64,000 nucleotides of DNA, from assembly GCF_002205635.1 (NCBI RefSeq), contig NZ_NISJ01000003.1:280397-344396 (forward strand). The letters are read 5' to 3'. Made by a program: the position numbers and the translations under genes. The DNA is from Sphingopyxis witflariensis (lineage in GTDB: Bacteria; Pseudomonadota; Alphaproteobacteria; Sphingomonadales; Sphingomonadaceae). This document shows positions 7,366-18,869 of this stretch, one piece after another. A model generated the notes under the pieces. That model ran no database searches, was not told where the DNA came from, and saw only the letters and a list, made by a program, of their open reading frames with translations. How positions within the stretch are numbered: the first letter of the stretch is position 1; each line of letters begins with the position of its first letter.

Positions 7366-8196
7366 TCAGCCGTTGCCGCGCGCGAGGTCGGCGAGTTCGC
7401 GGCCGCGGTCGCGCGCCGCGCGCAGGACATTGGTGAGCAATGCCGTAAGCTGGCCGTCGCTATCGAGCACGTCGAGGCCCGCCTGCGTCGTCCCGCCCTT
7501 GCTCGCGACCTGTGCGATCAGCACGCCAGGCTTTTCTCCACTGTCGGCGAGCAAAGCGGTCGAACCGCCAAAGGTCGCGGTGGCGAGCGTCAGTGCGTCT
7601 TCTGCCGACAAACCGAGTCGCTCGCCCGCCGCAGCATAGGATTCGATCAGGCGAAGGACGAAAGCAGGGCCGCTGCCGGTGAAGGCGGTGACAAGATCCA
7701 TCGTCGAATCATCGGCGAGCGTCACGATCTGCCCGAGCGGATCGAGCAATGCGCTCACCGCCGACGTATCGGTATCACCGAGCGAAGCGACTGCCGACAC
7801 CCCCGCGCCGATGCGAGCAGCGAGGTTCGGCAGGATGCGGACCTGCGCCCGCGCATCGGGGAAACGCTCCGCAAGATCGGACAGCGACACCCCGGCGAGG
7901 ATCGACAGCAGATGGACGTCGCCGGTCGCGAGCGGCGCAAGGTCGGCGGCGACCTCCCCCAATTGCTGCGGCTTCATCCCCAGCATAACCCAGTCGGCGG
8001 AGCCACCCGCAGCCTGCCACTCGGCCAGTGACACATATTGGGTCATACCATCGCGCGGCGATGCGAATGGGTCGACCACCGCGACCCGCGCCGGATCGAG
8101 CCCCGCCGCGATCCAGCGATCGAGCATTGCTCCGGCCATATTGCCGCAGCCCACCAGCAACAGCCGGCCGGAGAAGTCGCGCAAAACCTTGGTCAT
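7366..8196 (-). CDS. proC: Pyrroline-5-carboxylate reductase
   Basis: A 276-residue enzyme that reduces 1-pyrroline-5-carboxylate to proline with NAD(P)H. The N-terminal Rossmann motif LLVGCGNMAGAML is at about residues 12-24. The C-terminal dimer/active-site region holds FTGSGPAFVLRLIES and the family signature VASKGGTTQAGLDVL. Length fits the family. It lies 19 bp downstream of the alkaline phosphatase gene on the same strand. Confidence 0.95.
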   Translation of the reverse strand: MTKVLRDFSGRLLLVGCGNMAGAMLDRWIAAGLDPARVAVVDPFASPRDGMTQYVSLAEWQAAGGSADWVMLGMKPQQLGEVAADLAPLATGDVHLLSILAGVSLSDLAERFPDARAQVRILPNLAARIGAGVSAVASLGDTDTSAVSALLDPLGQIVTLADDSTMDLVTAFTGSGPAFVLRLIESYAAAGERLGLSAEDALTLATATFGGSTALLADSGEKPGVLIAQVASKGGTTQAGLDVLDSDGQLTALLTNVLRAARDRGRELADLARGNG

Positions 8197-8215
8197 AGTT
8201 CTTCTTTTCTTGTCC

Positions 8216-9907
8216 TTAGCGGCAGCTGCTTTCGGGACCCGAAATCAGGTCGAGGCAACGGCCATCGATCTTGGTCATATCGACCGGCAGGCCGATCAAC
8301 GAGGCCAGCGTCGGCAGGATATCCACCGTCATCACCGCATTGGGCTGTTCGAAACCGGCGAGCCCCTTGCGCCAGAAAAGCATCGGTACGCGCCGGTCAT
8401 AATCCCACACCGACCCATGCGTCGCAACATAGCCAAGGCCCGATTCGGGAATCGGGGTGACACGCGGCTTCAGCACGACGATGAAGTCGCCCGACCGCGC
8501 CGCGTTATAGGAGGCGCGGAGCTTGTCCATCAGGTTCCAGACGTCCGGTGCACGCTTCGAGACCGGATGCGCGGCAAGCTCTTCGCCGGTCACGACCGCC
8601 TCGACCTGGTGGTGGGCGCGGAGCCGGGTGGTGATTTCGGCCATCGCCGCCTTGCGCTGCGCCGGGGTCAGCGCCTTCGACAGATAGAAATCGCCAAAGG
8701 GTGCGTCGCCATAGAGCAACGGCTGCGGCAGGCCGAGCTTTTCGGCGACTGCCTTGCCCAGTGCATCGGGGCCGAGCGCGGGGTCGACACGTTCGGCGGC
8801 GGGCCAGGCATTCTGGCGGTTGCGTTCGGGCAGGTCGTGCCCGCCATGGTCGGCGGTCAGCGCAACTGCATAGTCGATTCCGGTCGCGTCGAGCCGTGCA
8901 AAGAAATCGCCGAGTTCGCGGTCGAGCCCTGCCATTTGCAGGCACATTTCGGTGCCTTCGGTGCCGGTGCCATGACCGACATAGTCGGTCGCCGACAGGC
9001 CGAGAATCAGAAGGTCGGTGGTGTCGCCTTCGCCGAGTTTGCGCGCCTGACGCAGCGCGGCGCCGGCCGCGAGCACCGCGCCATCGGCTTCGGGCGAAGC
9101 CATGAAGCGGCGGAAATCGCCGCCGTCGCGCGCGAGGCGCCCGGTGCCGACGGTGCCGCCCTTGTCGCCGATCGGGATCGCAATATCCTGCGCAGCGCAG
9201 TCGGCGGGCAGCGTCAGCCCGGGGCGCGACTGCGCGATTGCAGCGGCGATCGCCGTTCCCGCCTGCGTCGCCGTCGGCGACAGAGTGATGCCGCGATAGC
9301 TGGTGAGGCCGCCAGGGAAGAGCCACATCAACTCGTCGGCCTGATGTCCGCCCATCATGATCGCCGCGCGATCCTTGCCCGCGACCGAGACGACCTGCGC
9401 CTTGGGATCGCGCGCCTTCATCAGGTCGCCAAGCGTCGGGACGAGCAGATGTTTGACCGACGGTGCATATTTGCCGCTACCCGACGCCGTGTCGGCGACG
9501 CTTTCATCCTCGGCGCAATAGAGGCGCTTGTCGGCGCGCGGCGTCGACAGGTCGAAATAATTGTTCGCGATGATGCCGGTGCGCGACGGATGGCTACCGG
9601 TCAGGATCGTCGAATGGCCGGGGCAGGTTTCGGTTGCACCATGCGCCTGATACCCCGACGGAAAGACGACGCCCGAAGCGAGCCGCGCGAGACCGCCCGT
9701 GAAATGGCCACGATATTGGGCGAACAGGTCGGCGGAGAATTGGTCGACCGCGATCATGATCAGCAGCTTTGGCGGTGTCGTCGCCGCGGTCACTTTCGCG
9801 GCGGGCGCGTTCTGAACCGGAGCGGGCGCGTCTTGAGCGAGGCTGGCACTGGCGCCGGCAACGCAAAGGGCGGCAGCGAGGGCGGTGGTCAGGCTTTTGA
9901 TCGTCAC
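8216..9907 (-). CDS. Secreted alkaline phosphatase, SPAP/PafA type
   Basis: A 563-residue phosphatase with an N-terminal signal peptide (about residues 1-24, cleaved near SLAQ). It has the alkaline phosphatase superfamily metal site: Asp55 (AVDQF), nucleophile Thr94 in ATETCPGHST, the K-x-R pair in AGKDRAAI, Asp/His in SATDYVGHGTG, Asp-His in TADHGGH and the late His in YVATHGS. This set matches the PafA/SPAP monoesterases described from Flavobacteria and Sphingomonas. It should release phosphate from organic esters in the periplasm. The start is 97 bp from the divergent dsbD-like gene. Confidence 0.88.
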   Translation of the reverse strand: MTIKSLTTALAAALCVAGASASLAQDAPAPVQNAPAAKVTAATTPPKLLIMIAVDQFSADLFAQYRGHFTGGLARLASGVVFPSGYQAHGATETCPGHSTILTGSHPSRTGIIANNYFDLSTPRADKRLYCAEDESVADTASGSGKYAPSVKHLLVPTLGDLMKARDPKAQVVSVAGKDRAAIMMGGHQADELMWLFPGGLTSYRGITLSPTATQAGTAIAAAIAQSRPGLTLPADCAAQDIAIPIGDKGGTVGTGRLARDGGDFRRFMASPEADGAVLAAGAALRQARKLGEGDTTDLLILGLSATDYVGHGTGTEGTEMCLQMAGLDRELGDFFARLDATGIDYAVALTADHGGHDLPERNRQNAWPAAERVDPALGPDALGKAVAEKLGLPQPLLYGDAPFGDFYLSKALTPAQRKAAMAEITTRLRAHHQVEAVVTGEELAAHPVSKRAPDVWNLMDKLRASYNAARSGDFIVVLKPRVTPIPESGLGYVATHGSVWDYDRRVPMLFWRKGLAGFEQPNAVMTVDILPTLASLIGLPVDMTKIDGRCLDLISGPESSCR

Positions 9908-10004
9908 AAACTTGTCTCCGTTTCTGGGTCCGTCAGCGCGGGCTGTCCTCTCGGCGAAAGCCGCCTATATGGCAAGCCTCGAACGATGGATATGGCGGGA
10001 CGGC

Positions 10005-12071
10005 ATGGCGCGCGTGAACGAAGCTTTTGTGACAGGTGCATGGCGCGCGATGCTGGCGATGCTGGCGCTCGTCCTGATCGCGCTGAGCCCGGCGACGGCG
10101 GCGCCGACGCATATCCAGCCGAAGCTGGTCGCCGAATCCGCGGCCCCTGCCCCCGGCGGCGCGACGACGCTCGCGCTCACCATGACCCCCGAAAAACCAT
10201 GGCATGGCTATTGGGCGAATGGCGGCGATGCGGGGTTCGGCATGGCGGTCGAATGGAATCTGCCCGAGGGCGTGACCGTCGGTGCCTTCCATTATCCGGT
10301 GCCCGATGCGCTGATCCTGTTTGGCATGATGAACCATGTCTATGAGCATCCCTATGCGTTGCTTGCCGATGTTCGCATCGACAAGAGCGTCGCGCCGGGC
10401 ACCGATTTGACCTTGTCGGGGGTCGCCAATTGGCTCGCCTGCACCGACAAGGTGTGCGTTCCCGAAAAGGCCGTTATCTCGGTCGCGCTGAAAGCCGGTG
10501 ATGGTGTGATTTCTGCAGCATCGCGCACGCAGTTCGACGGCTGGCGTGCACTCTTGCCGCAGCCACTCGACCGCGCGGGGACGTGGGAACGCAAGGGCGA
10601 GACGCTACGTTTCGCCATCCCCCTGCCCGCCGCGACGACGCTCGACGCCCCGCACCTGTTTCTCGAAACGCGCGAAGTCGCCGATTATGCCGCGCCGCAG
10701 GCGTTCAGCCGTAACGGCGACCAGATCATCATCGAAACCAAAGCCAAGGGCGATGCGTCGGGCGCGGTCGAAGCGCTGCTGAAGCTGGGCGACGGACGCG
10801 GGCTGACGGTGCGCTTCGAAGCAGGGGCGGTCCCGGCGGCGGGCGAGGCAATAGCGACACGCGTGAGCGGGATCGACATGGGGCTGTTCTGGACCGCGCT
10901 CGGCGGCGCGATCCTCGGCGGGCTGATCCTGAACCTGATGCCGTGCGTCTTTCCGATATTGAGCCTGAAGGCGCTGAGCCTCACGCGGTCGGGCGGCGAT
11001 GCGGGGGACGCGAAGGTCGAGGCGCTGGCCTATACGACGGGCGCGGTTGTCACCGCGCTGCTGCTCGGCGGGGCGTTGCTCATGCTGCGCGCGGTCGGCG
11101 AACAGGTTGGGTGGGCTTTCCAGCTCCAGCATCCGGTAAGCGTGCTTGTGCTGCTGATTCTGGCGATTGCGATCACGCTCAACCTGCTCGGCACCTATGA
11201 GCTGCCGACTTTCGGCAAAGGGCAGGCGCTGACCGCGAAGAGCGGCGCAGCGGGCGGATTCTGGACCGGTGCCCTCGCGGCCTTTGTCGCGACGCCGTGC
11301 AGCGGGCCGTTGCTTGGCGCAGCACTCGGCGCGACGCTGGTGCTGCCGGCGTGGGCGGCTTTGCCGATTTTCGGCGGGCTGGGGCTGGGTCTTGCCCTGC
11401 CCTTCCTTGCCATCGGCTTCATTCCTGTGTTGCGCAACCGCCTGCCCAAGCCGGGGCCATGGATGGCGAAGTTTCGCAAATGGATGGCGGTGCCGATGGG
11501 GCTGACGGCGCTGGCACTCGGATGGCTGTTGTGGCGACAAGTCGGCGCCGGCGCGGGGCTTGTTTATCCGCTGATTGCGGTGAGCATGGCCGTCGTCCTG
11601 TTGTGGCATTTCGGCGCGATCCAGCGTGGCGACCGCCGGAAGTGGTTCCTCGGAGTCGTAGCCCTTCTGCTTACCGGAAGCCTCATTGCGGCTACCGCCG
11701 AACTCGCGAAAACCGATCATAAAGTTGCCGCCTCGGGCTCGGCCTTCTCCCCCGAAGCGCTCGCCAAGGCGCGCGCGACAGGCAAACCCGTCTTCGTCTA
11801 TTTCACCGCCGACTGGTGCCTGTCGTGCAAGGCGAATGAGGCGGGCGCGATCAACCGTGAAGCGACTCAGACAGCCTTCGACAAAGCGGGCGTGATCACG
11901 CTCGTCGGCGACTGGACCAATGGCGATCCGGCAATTACCCGCACCCTCTCCGCACTCGGCCGCAACAGTGTGCCGCTCTATCTCTGGTACGCACCGGGTG
12001 CCGCCCAGCCCGAAATCCTGCCGCAGATCCTGACGCCCGGGATGCTGACCGGGAAGGTGGACACGAAATGA
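10005..12071 (+). CDS. dsbD: DsbD-type thiol:disulfide interchange protein
   Basis: A protein of about 688 residues with a signal peptide (about 1-33), a periplasmic domain with Cys146 and Cys151, and a multi-helix membrane domain with the paired cysteines in NLMPCVFP (about residue 314) and VATPCSGP (about 432). A C-terminal thioredoxin-like domain carries the CxxC of DWCLSCK (605/608). This relays electrons from cytoplasmic thioredoxin to periplasmic substrates such as DsbC-like isomerases or cytochrome c assembly factors. I prefer the ATG at 10005 because it gives a clean signal peptide; earlier in-frame starts at 9885 and 9969 exist, and the first would overlap the divergent phosphatase gene. 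Confidence 0.88.
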   Translation: MARVNEAFVTGAWRAMLAMLALVLIALSPATAAPTHIQPKLVAESAAPAPGGATTLALTMTPEKPWHGYWANGGDAGFGMAVEWNLPEGVTVGAFHYPVPDALILFGMMNHVYEHPYALLADVRIDKSVAPGTDLTLSGVANWLACTDKVCVPEKAVISVALKAGDGVISAASRTQFDGWRALLPQPLDRAGTWERKGETLRFAIPLPAATTLDAPHLFLETREVADYAAPQAFSRNGDQIIIETKAKGDASGAVEALLKLGDGRGLTVRFEAGAVPAAGEAIATRVSGIDMGLFWTALGGAILGGLILNLMPCVFPILSLKALSLTRSGGDAGDAKVEALAYTTGAVVTALLLGGALLMLRAVGEQVGWAFQLQHPVSVLVLLILAIAITLNLLGTYELPTFGKGQALTAKSGAAGGFWTGALAAFVATPCSGPLLGAALGATLVLPAWAALPIFGGLGLGLALPFLAIGFIPVLRNRLPKPGPWMAKFRKWMAVPMGLTALALGWLLWRQVGAGAGLVYPLIAVSMAVVLLWHFGAIQRGDRRKWFLGVVALLLTGSLIAATAELAKTDHKVAASGSAFSPEALAKARATGKPVFVYFTADWCLSCKANEAGAINREATQTAFDKAGVITLVGDWTNGDPAITRTLSALGRNSVPLYLWYAPGAAQPEILPQILTPGMLTGKVDTK

Positions 12072-12081
12072 CGCTTCCTGC

Positions 12082-12178
12082 CGTCATTGCGAGCGCAGTG
12101 AAGCAATCTCCAGCTAACGAGCTCAGACCAAGGCCGTGGGCTGGACATTGCCGCGTCGCTTCGCTCCTCGCAATGACG
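12082..12178. repeat. Long inverted repeat (GTCATTGCGAG family)
   Basis: The ends CGTCATTGCGAGCG and TCCTCGCAATGACG are reverse complements, with further pairing of AAGCAATCTCC and GGACATTGCC-type arms. The same unit occurs at 28958-29053. It is a dispersed palindromic element between dsbD and tlyA. Confidence 0.75.
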
Positions 12179-12189
12179 GGTGAAGACTG

Positions 12190-12930
12190 ATGGCCAAGCA
12201 GCGCGCCGACCAGTTGCTTGTCGACCGCGGCCTCGCCGAAAGCCGGACGCGCGCGCAGGCGCTGATCCTCGCCGGGCTCGCCTTCATCGGCGACCGCAAG
12301 ATCGACAAGGCGGGGCAGCAGGTTCCCGATGATGCCGAAATCAGCGTCAAGGGCCGTGACCATCCGTGGGTGTCGCGCGGCGGGATCAAGCTTGACCATG
12401 CGTTGGTGCATCTTGGCTGGGATGTCGCGGGCGCCGTCGCGATCGACGTCGGTTCGTCGACCGGCGGCTTTACCGACGTGCTGCTCAGCCGCGGGGTGGT
12501 GCGCGTCTATGCCGTCGATTCGGGGACCAACCAGCTCGCGTGGAAATTGCGGCAGGACGAGCGCGTCATCGTCCATGAGCAGACGAGCGCGCGGATTTTG
12601 ACGCCGACGCATATCCCCGAGCCCGTTGACCTGATCGTCTGCGATGCAAGTTTTATCGCGCTGTCGAAGGTGTTGCCGGTGCCGATGGGCTTTGCCCGCG
12701 ATGGCGCGCGCATGGTCGCGCTGATCAAGCCGCAGTTCGAAGCCGAACGGCACGAAGTCGGCAAAAAAGGCGTCGTGCGCGATGCCGAGGTCCACGCCCG
12801 TGTCTGCGCCGAAACGCGCGATTGGCTGGAGGGCGCGGGCTGGTCGGTGCTCGATCTGGTCGCAAGCCCGATCACCGGTCCCGAGGGCAATGTCGAATTT
12901 CTGATCGCCGCCACGAAGCGAGCCGCTTGA
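12190..12930 (+). CDS. tlyA: TlyA-family rRNA (cytidine-2'-O)-methyltransferase
   Basis: A 246-residue protein with an N-terminal S4 RNA-binding domain (about residues 3-60, starting QRADQLLVDRGL) and a FtsJ-like SAM methyltransferase domain. The SAM motif is DVGSSTGGFTDVLL near residue 83, and the catalytic segment IKPQFE follows near 178. TlyA enzymes methylate 2'-OH of cytidines in 16S and 23S rRNA; some members are called haemolysins for historical reasons. In sphingomonads the gene often lies in the DXP-pathway/xseB neighbourhood, which is not seen here. Confidence 0.9.
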   Translation: MAKQRADQLLVDRGLAESRTRAQALILAGLAFIGDRKIDKAGQQVPDDAEISVKGRDHPWVSRGGIKLDHALVHLGWDVAGAVAIDVGSSTGGFTDVLLSRGVVRVYAVDSGTNQLAWKLRQDERVIVHEQTSARILTPTHIPEPVDLIVCDASFIALSKVLPVPMGFARDGARMVALIKPQFEAERHEVGKKGVVRDAEVHARVCAETRDWLEGAGWSVLDLVASPITGPEGNVEFLIAATKRAA

Positions 12931-12990
12931 CGCTGGGCGCGCCAGCCGCAACACGTATCGCCCTCAGTATCGACAGTGGGGGTCGTATCT

Positions 12991-13542
12991 ATGAGTGAAA
13001 TCGCTACGCCGGGTCAGTTGCGCATGTCCTATTTGCGCTGGGCGCTGGTGACGGTGCCCGCGATCGTGATGATCGGCAGTCTGTCGGGGCTGTTGTCAAA
13101 CAGCGGCTATGCCAATCGCTGGTTCGCGGCGCTTGACCTGCCCGCGATCACGCCGCCGGGCTGGGTGTTCGGCACCGTGTGGCCCATTCTCTACGTCTGC
13201 CTGGGGCTGTCGCTGGCGATGATCCTTCACGCGCGCGGTGCGCAGGGGCGCGGCTTTGCGTTGCTGCTCTTCTTCGTCCAGCTGATCGCCAATTTCGCCT
13301 GGTCACCGCTGTTTTTTGGCCTGCATCAAGTGACGACGGCGCTGTACCTGATCATTTTCATCCTGATGCTGACCGTCGCCGTGACTTTCGCTTTCGCCTC
13401 GATCCGCAAAGCGGCGGCGTGGCTGCTCGTCCCCTATATGGCGTGGCTGTGCTTTGCTGCGATCTTGAATTTCCAGATCGACCAGCGCAATCCCGATGCA
13501 GAAACCCTTGTCCCTTCCGCCGCGAGCACCCAAATAAGGTGA
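12991..13542 (+). CDS. tspO: TspO/MBR (tryptophan-rich sensory) family protein
   Basis: A 183-residue membrane protein with five hydrophobic helices. Family hallmarks are PAITPPGWVFGTVWPILY near residue 50 and FAWSPLFFGLH near 103, both lining the porphyrin-binding cavity. TspO binds tetrapyrroles and is tied to photosynthetic-gene or stress control in alphaproteobacteria. The ATG at 12991 is preferred to the upstream one at 12976. Length is slightly above the usual 160 because of a short polar tail. Confidence 0.9.
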   Translation: MSEIATPGQLRMSYLRWALVTVPAIVMIGSLSGLLSNSGYANRWFAALDLPAITPPGWVFGTVWPILYVCLGLSLAMILHARGAQGRGFALLLFFVQLIANFAWSPLFFGLHQVTTALYLIIFILMLTVAVTFAFASIRKAAAWLLVPYMAWLCFAAILNFQIDQRNPDAETLVPSAASTQIR

Positions 13543-13577
13543 CGGCAAGGGGCACATGCCCGACAAAGGAATATGAA

Positions 13578-13871
13578 ATGCAGAGCGAAAACCGCTTTTT
13601 CGACGATCTGGCCAAGATGGTGAACGGCGTTGCCGGAACCGTGGCAGGCGCCGGCCGCGAAGCCGAATCCGCGATGCGCGAGCGCGCCAAGGAATGGATC
13701 GGCCGCATGGATTTCGTCAGCCGCGAAGAATTTGAGGCGGTAAAGAAGATGGCCGCGACCGCGCGCGCCGAAGCCGAAGCGCTGAAAGCGCGGCTCGACA
13801 AGCTGGAAGGCGTGGCGAAGGCTGCGGCACCCAAGGCGGCTGCGAAGCCCAAGGCTGCACCGAAAAAATGA
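13578..13871 (+). CDS. ubiK: UbiK/YqiC-family accessory factor
   Basis: A 97-residue protein. Residues 1-35 are an amphipathic region (FFDDLAKMVNGVAGTVAG). A coiled coil with the BMFP signature (DFVSREEFEAVKKMAATAR) runs from about 45 to 80, followed by a Lys/Ala/Pro tail. This matches the UbiK family, which supports aerobic ubiquinone synthesis in E. coli and binds membranes. It sits 35 bp after tspO. Confidence 0.8.
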   Translation: MQSENRFFDDLAKMVNGVAGTVAGAGREAESAMRERAKEWIGRMDFVSREEFEAVKKMAATARAEAEALKARLDKLEGVAKAAAPKAAAKPKAAPKK

Positions 13872-13950
13872 GGGGCACCCCGGCGAAAGCCGGGGCCTTA
13901 CTCTCGCGTCCTTACGCACCATGGACTCAGGCCCTCGCCGGGGTGACGAT
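13871..13950. repeat. Palindromic repeat (CCCCGGCGAAAGCCGGGG family)
   Basis: The hairpin ACCCCGGCGAAAGCCGGGG is followed about 40 bp later by a partial complementary arm, CCCTCGCCGGGGTGACG. Other copies are at 30027-30100, 38174-38258 and 45428-45512. Confidence 0.7.
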
Positions 13951-14005
13951 TGCTGGTGGGGCTTCTGACTCGCCACTCCCGCCAAACCCCGCTAAAGGCG
14001 CGCGC

Positions 14006-14512
14006 ATGAGCGACGATATGTATGATGACGACGACGGCCAGGACGCGGCACCGATGGAGATGCTGGCGTCCTATTTCGCCGCGCACGACTGGCCGCACGA
14101 GATGGTCGGCGAGGACGAGATTGTCGCGACCGCGCAGGGCAGCTGGACGACCTATGAGCTGCGCGCGGTCTGGCGCGCCGAAGACGGCGTCGTCCAGTTG
14201 CTCGCCTTTCCCGATATCCGCGTCGTCGAAGACAAGCGTACCGTCGCGCATGAGGCGCTGGCGCTGATCAACGAGCAGCTGTGGCTCGGCCATTTCGAGC
14301 TTTGGTCGAACAGCGGGACGATCCTGTTCCGCCACGGCATGCTGCTCGGCGGCGACGGCTCGCTCTCGCTCGACCTCACCGAAACGCTGATCGAAAGCGC
14401 GATCGACGAATGCGAGCGCTTCTACCCCGTGTTCCAGTTCGTGTTGTGGGGCGGCAAGTCGCCCGCCGAGGCGCTCGCCGCATCGCTGATCGACACGCGC
14501 GGCGAGGCTTGA
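14006..14512 (+). CDS. YbjN-domain protein
   Basis: A 168-residue acidic cytoplasmic protein with a YbjN-like fold (about residues 15-155) that resembles type III secretion chaperones. Recognisable segments are AHDWPHEMVGEDEIV, then IRVVEDKRTVAHEALALINEQLWLG and the C-terminal WGGKSPAEAL. In alphaproteobacteria this family is conserved but its role is not established. The ATG at 14006 gives the usual N-terminus; the frame is open further upstream through the repeat. Confidence 0.8.
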   Translation: MSDDMYDDDDGQDAAPMEMLASYFAAHDWPHEMVGEDEIVATAQGSWTTYELRAVWRAEDGVVQLLAFPDIRVVEDKRTVAHEALALINEQLWLGHFELWSNSGTILFRHGMLLGGDGSLSLDLTETLIESAIDECERFYPVFQFVLWGGKSPAEALAASLIDTRGEA

Positions 14513-14516
14513 ACCG

Positions 14517-15476
14517 CTAGCGCTTTTCGAAGCGCGTCAGCCCCGGCCCCAGTTCGTTCGTACCGATCGCCAGTGGCTCGCCGCTCCAGTCGGCGACAAA
14601 CACCGACTTGCGCCCGATGCCGTCGGGCAGGCTGGCGCGGTTGCCGGCGATGGCCAAGCCACGCGAAGGATTGTCGCGGCCTTCGGGGGCGACGGTGATG
14701 AACGCCGAGTAATTTTCCTTGTCGCGGCCCTGCACGAACAAATTATTCGCAATCCGCCCCGTCGCGCCCGACGACAGGTCGATCATATAATTGGTCGTCG
14801 TCCCCTGGCTGTCGTCGAAGCTGTTGTCGCTGACGTCGACCTGCTTCGCGCGGGTTTTCAGATAATGACCGCCACTGCCCTTTTCGAAACGCGTGCGGGT
14901 GACGACGACGCGGCCATAGACGCCGGTGTAGACGCTGTGCGCGCAGCTCAATCCGCGGTCGCAGCGGCCGAGGCGTGAGAAGGTCGAGCGATCGATCGTC
15001 AGCGTCGCGGCCGGATCGTCGGCGGTCAATATGCCCTCCTCGCTGTTGCGGAAGAGGCTGTTCGCAACATCGAGATTGCTTTTTTCAAGCCGGATGCCCG
15101 CGCCATTGCCGTCGGGCACGCGCATATTCTGGAACACCAACCCATCGACGCGCGCACCCGAGCCACGTAGCACCAGCGCCGCCTTGCCCTCGCATGTCAC
15201 CCCGTCGAAGATCGCCCGGCCGGGTTCGGCGGCCACAAAGGCGACGCGACCGACGGTCTGCACCGCGCAGTCGCGGTGATAGCCGGGTGCGATGCGGATG
15301 GTGCCTGCGCCCTCACCGATCGCATCGATGGCATCCTGAAGCCGCCCGTAACCGCGACCCGATTCGGCGACGACATAAGGCGCCGCATCGGATTGCGCGG
15401 GCGCGGATATAGGCGCGAAGAGCAGCGGAAGGGCGAGCAGCGGCAGCAGCGGCCGACCGAAAAGAGACTTTGCCAT
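14517..15476 (-). CDS. Secreted right-handed beta-helix protein
   Basis: A 319-residue protein with a signal peptide (about residues 1-28, ending near SAPAQS). From about residue 40 it consists of beta-helix-like repeats with regularly placed Asn/Asp and small residues (GAGIRLEKSNLDVANSLF, then VVVTRTRFEKGSGGHY). This fold is used by polysaccharide lyases, pectate lyases and surface proteins, but I see no catalytic set. It converges with the ybjN-like gene, with 4 bp between the stops. Periplasmic or surface location is inferred. Confidence 0.72.
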   Translation of the reverse strand: MAKSLFGRPLLPLLALPLLFAPISAPAQSDAAPYVVAESGRGYGRLQDAIDAIGEGAGTIRIAPGYHRDCAVQTVGRVAFVAAEPGRAIFDGVTCEGKAALVLRGSGARVDGLVFQNMRVPDGNGAGIRLEKSNLDVANSLFRNSEEGILTADDPAATLTIDRSTFSRLGRCDRGLSCAHSVYTGVYGRVVVTRTRFEKGSGGHYLKTRAKQVDVSDNSFDDSQGTTTNYMIDLSSGATGRIANNLFVQGRDKENYSAFITVAPEGRDNPSRGLAIAGNRASLPDGIGRKSVFVADWSGEPLAIGTNELGPGLTRFEKR

Positions 15477-15587
15477 GAAGGGCTTATAGCCGCGCATGGC
15501 GCGCCCGTCGCGGGCGAAGCTGATAAACTGCGCAGCCGTCCCTTTATCGGACAGCCGCGTGTGTGCCGGTTAAAAACCCTCGCCATG

Positions 15588-15680
15588 CCGAACTTGTTTC
15601 AGCATCCATGGTCGGCCCTCGCGTTAGACGCAGCGCGGATGGAAAGCGCAGACCATGGACCCCGCAACAAGTTCAGGGTG
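15588..15680. repeat. Long inverted repeat (CGAACTTGTTTCAG family)
   Basis: CCGAACTTGTTTCAGCATCC and GCAACAAGTTCAGGGTGACG form imperfect complementary ends around a GACCATGG-type inner pair. It lies between the metH catalytic gene end and the beta-helix gene start. Dispersed palindromes of this form are common in sphingomonads. Confidence 0.6.
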
Positions 15681-15696
15681 ACGATTTCGGGCAGAC

Positions 15697-18318
<2,622 letters not shown>

Positions 18319-18340
18319 CAAAAAATCCTGAAACGAAACA

Positions 18341-18865
18341 TTAGGCGGCGAGGGGGCGGGCGAGAACGAGATCGTCGTAGAGCTTGCCACCGACGTTGAA
18401 TTGGCGGGTTCCGATGTCGGCGAAGCCCTGTTTGCGGTAGAAGGCGAGCGCGCGGACATTATGGGCATAGACGCCGAGCAGCAGCCGGCGATGATCGCTG
18501 GCGGCGGCGACCGCCTGCTCCATCAGCGCCGCGCCCATCCCGCTCCCGTGAAAACGCGAGAGCGAGTAGATGCGCTTGAGTTCGATATCGCCGTCGCGCG
18601 CCACCGCAAGGTCGGGCGCGCCGATCAGCGCGAAACCCACCGGCGCGCCACCCGGCTGCGCTTCGGCGATCCACGCCCGCGCACCGGCCGCAAAATAGGC
18701 GCGGTACGCCGCGTCATTATGCTGGACGGCGCAATGGGCGACGATCGCATCGCCGTCGAGAATAGCAGCGAAAGTTTCGAGGAAAGTCGCCGCGCCGACC
18801 AGCGCGAGCGCGGGGGCATCGCCCTCCCCGGCCTCCCGTATCCGCCAGGATATGGTCGCGGTCAT
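18341..18865 (-). CDS. GNAT-family N-acetyltransferase
   Basis: A 174-residue acetyltransferase. The acetyl-CoA loop is the [13 protein letters not shown] segment near residue 115, and the C-terminal part has the usual [14 protein letters not shown] beta-bulge motif. It is inserted between the two metH genes: 4 bp after the homocysteine-domain gene and 22 bp before the B12-domain gene, so it is co-transcribed. The substrate is unknown. Its position invites the idea of a role in one-carbon or methionine metabolism, but this is only context. Confidence 0.85.
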   Translation of the reverse strand: MTATISWRIREAGEGDAPALALVGAATFLETFAAILDGDAIVAHCAVQHNDAAYRAYFAAGARAWIAEAQPGGAPVGFALIGAPDLAVARDGDIELKRIYSLSRFHGSGMGAALMEQAVAAASDHRRLLLGVYAHNVRALAFYRKQGFADIGTRQFNVGGKLYDDLVLARPLAA

Positions 18866-18869
18866 CGCA

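Noticed and set aside
7679..10345. Very long plus-strand open frame (888 codons)
   Set aside because: It is antisense to proC and the phosphatase, both of which have full family motifs. High GC makes such opposite-strand frames common; its translation is Arg-rich without motifs.
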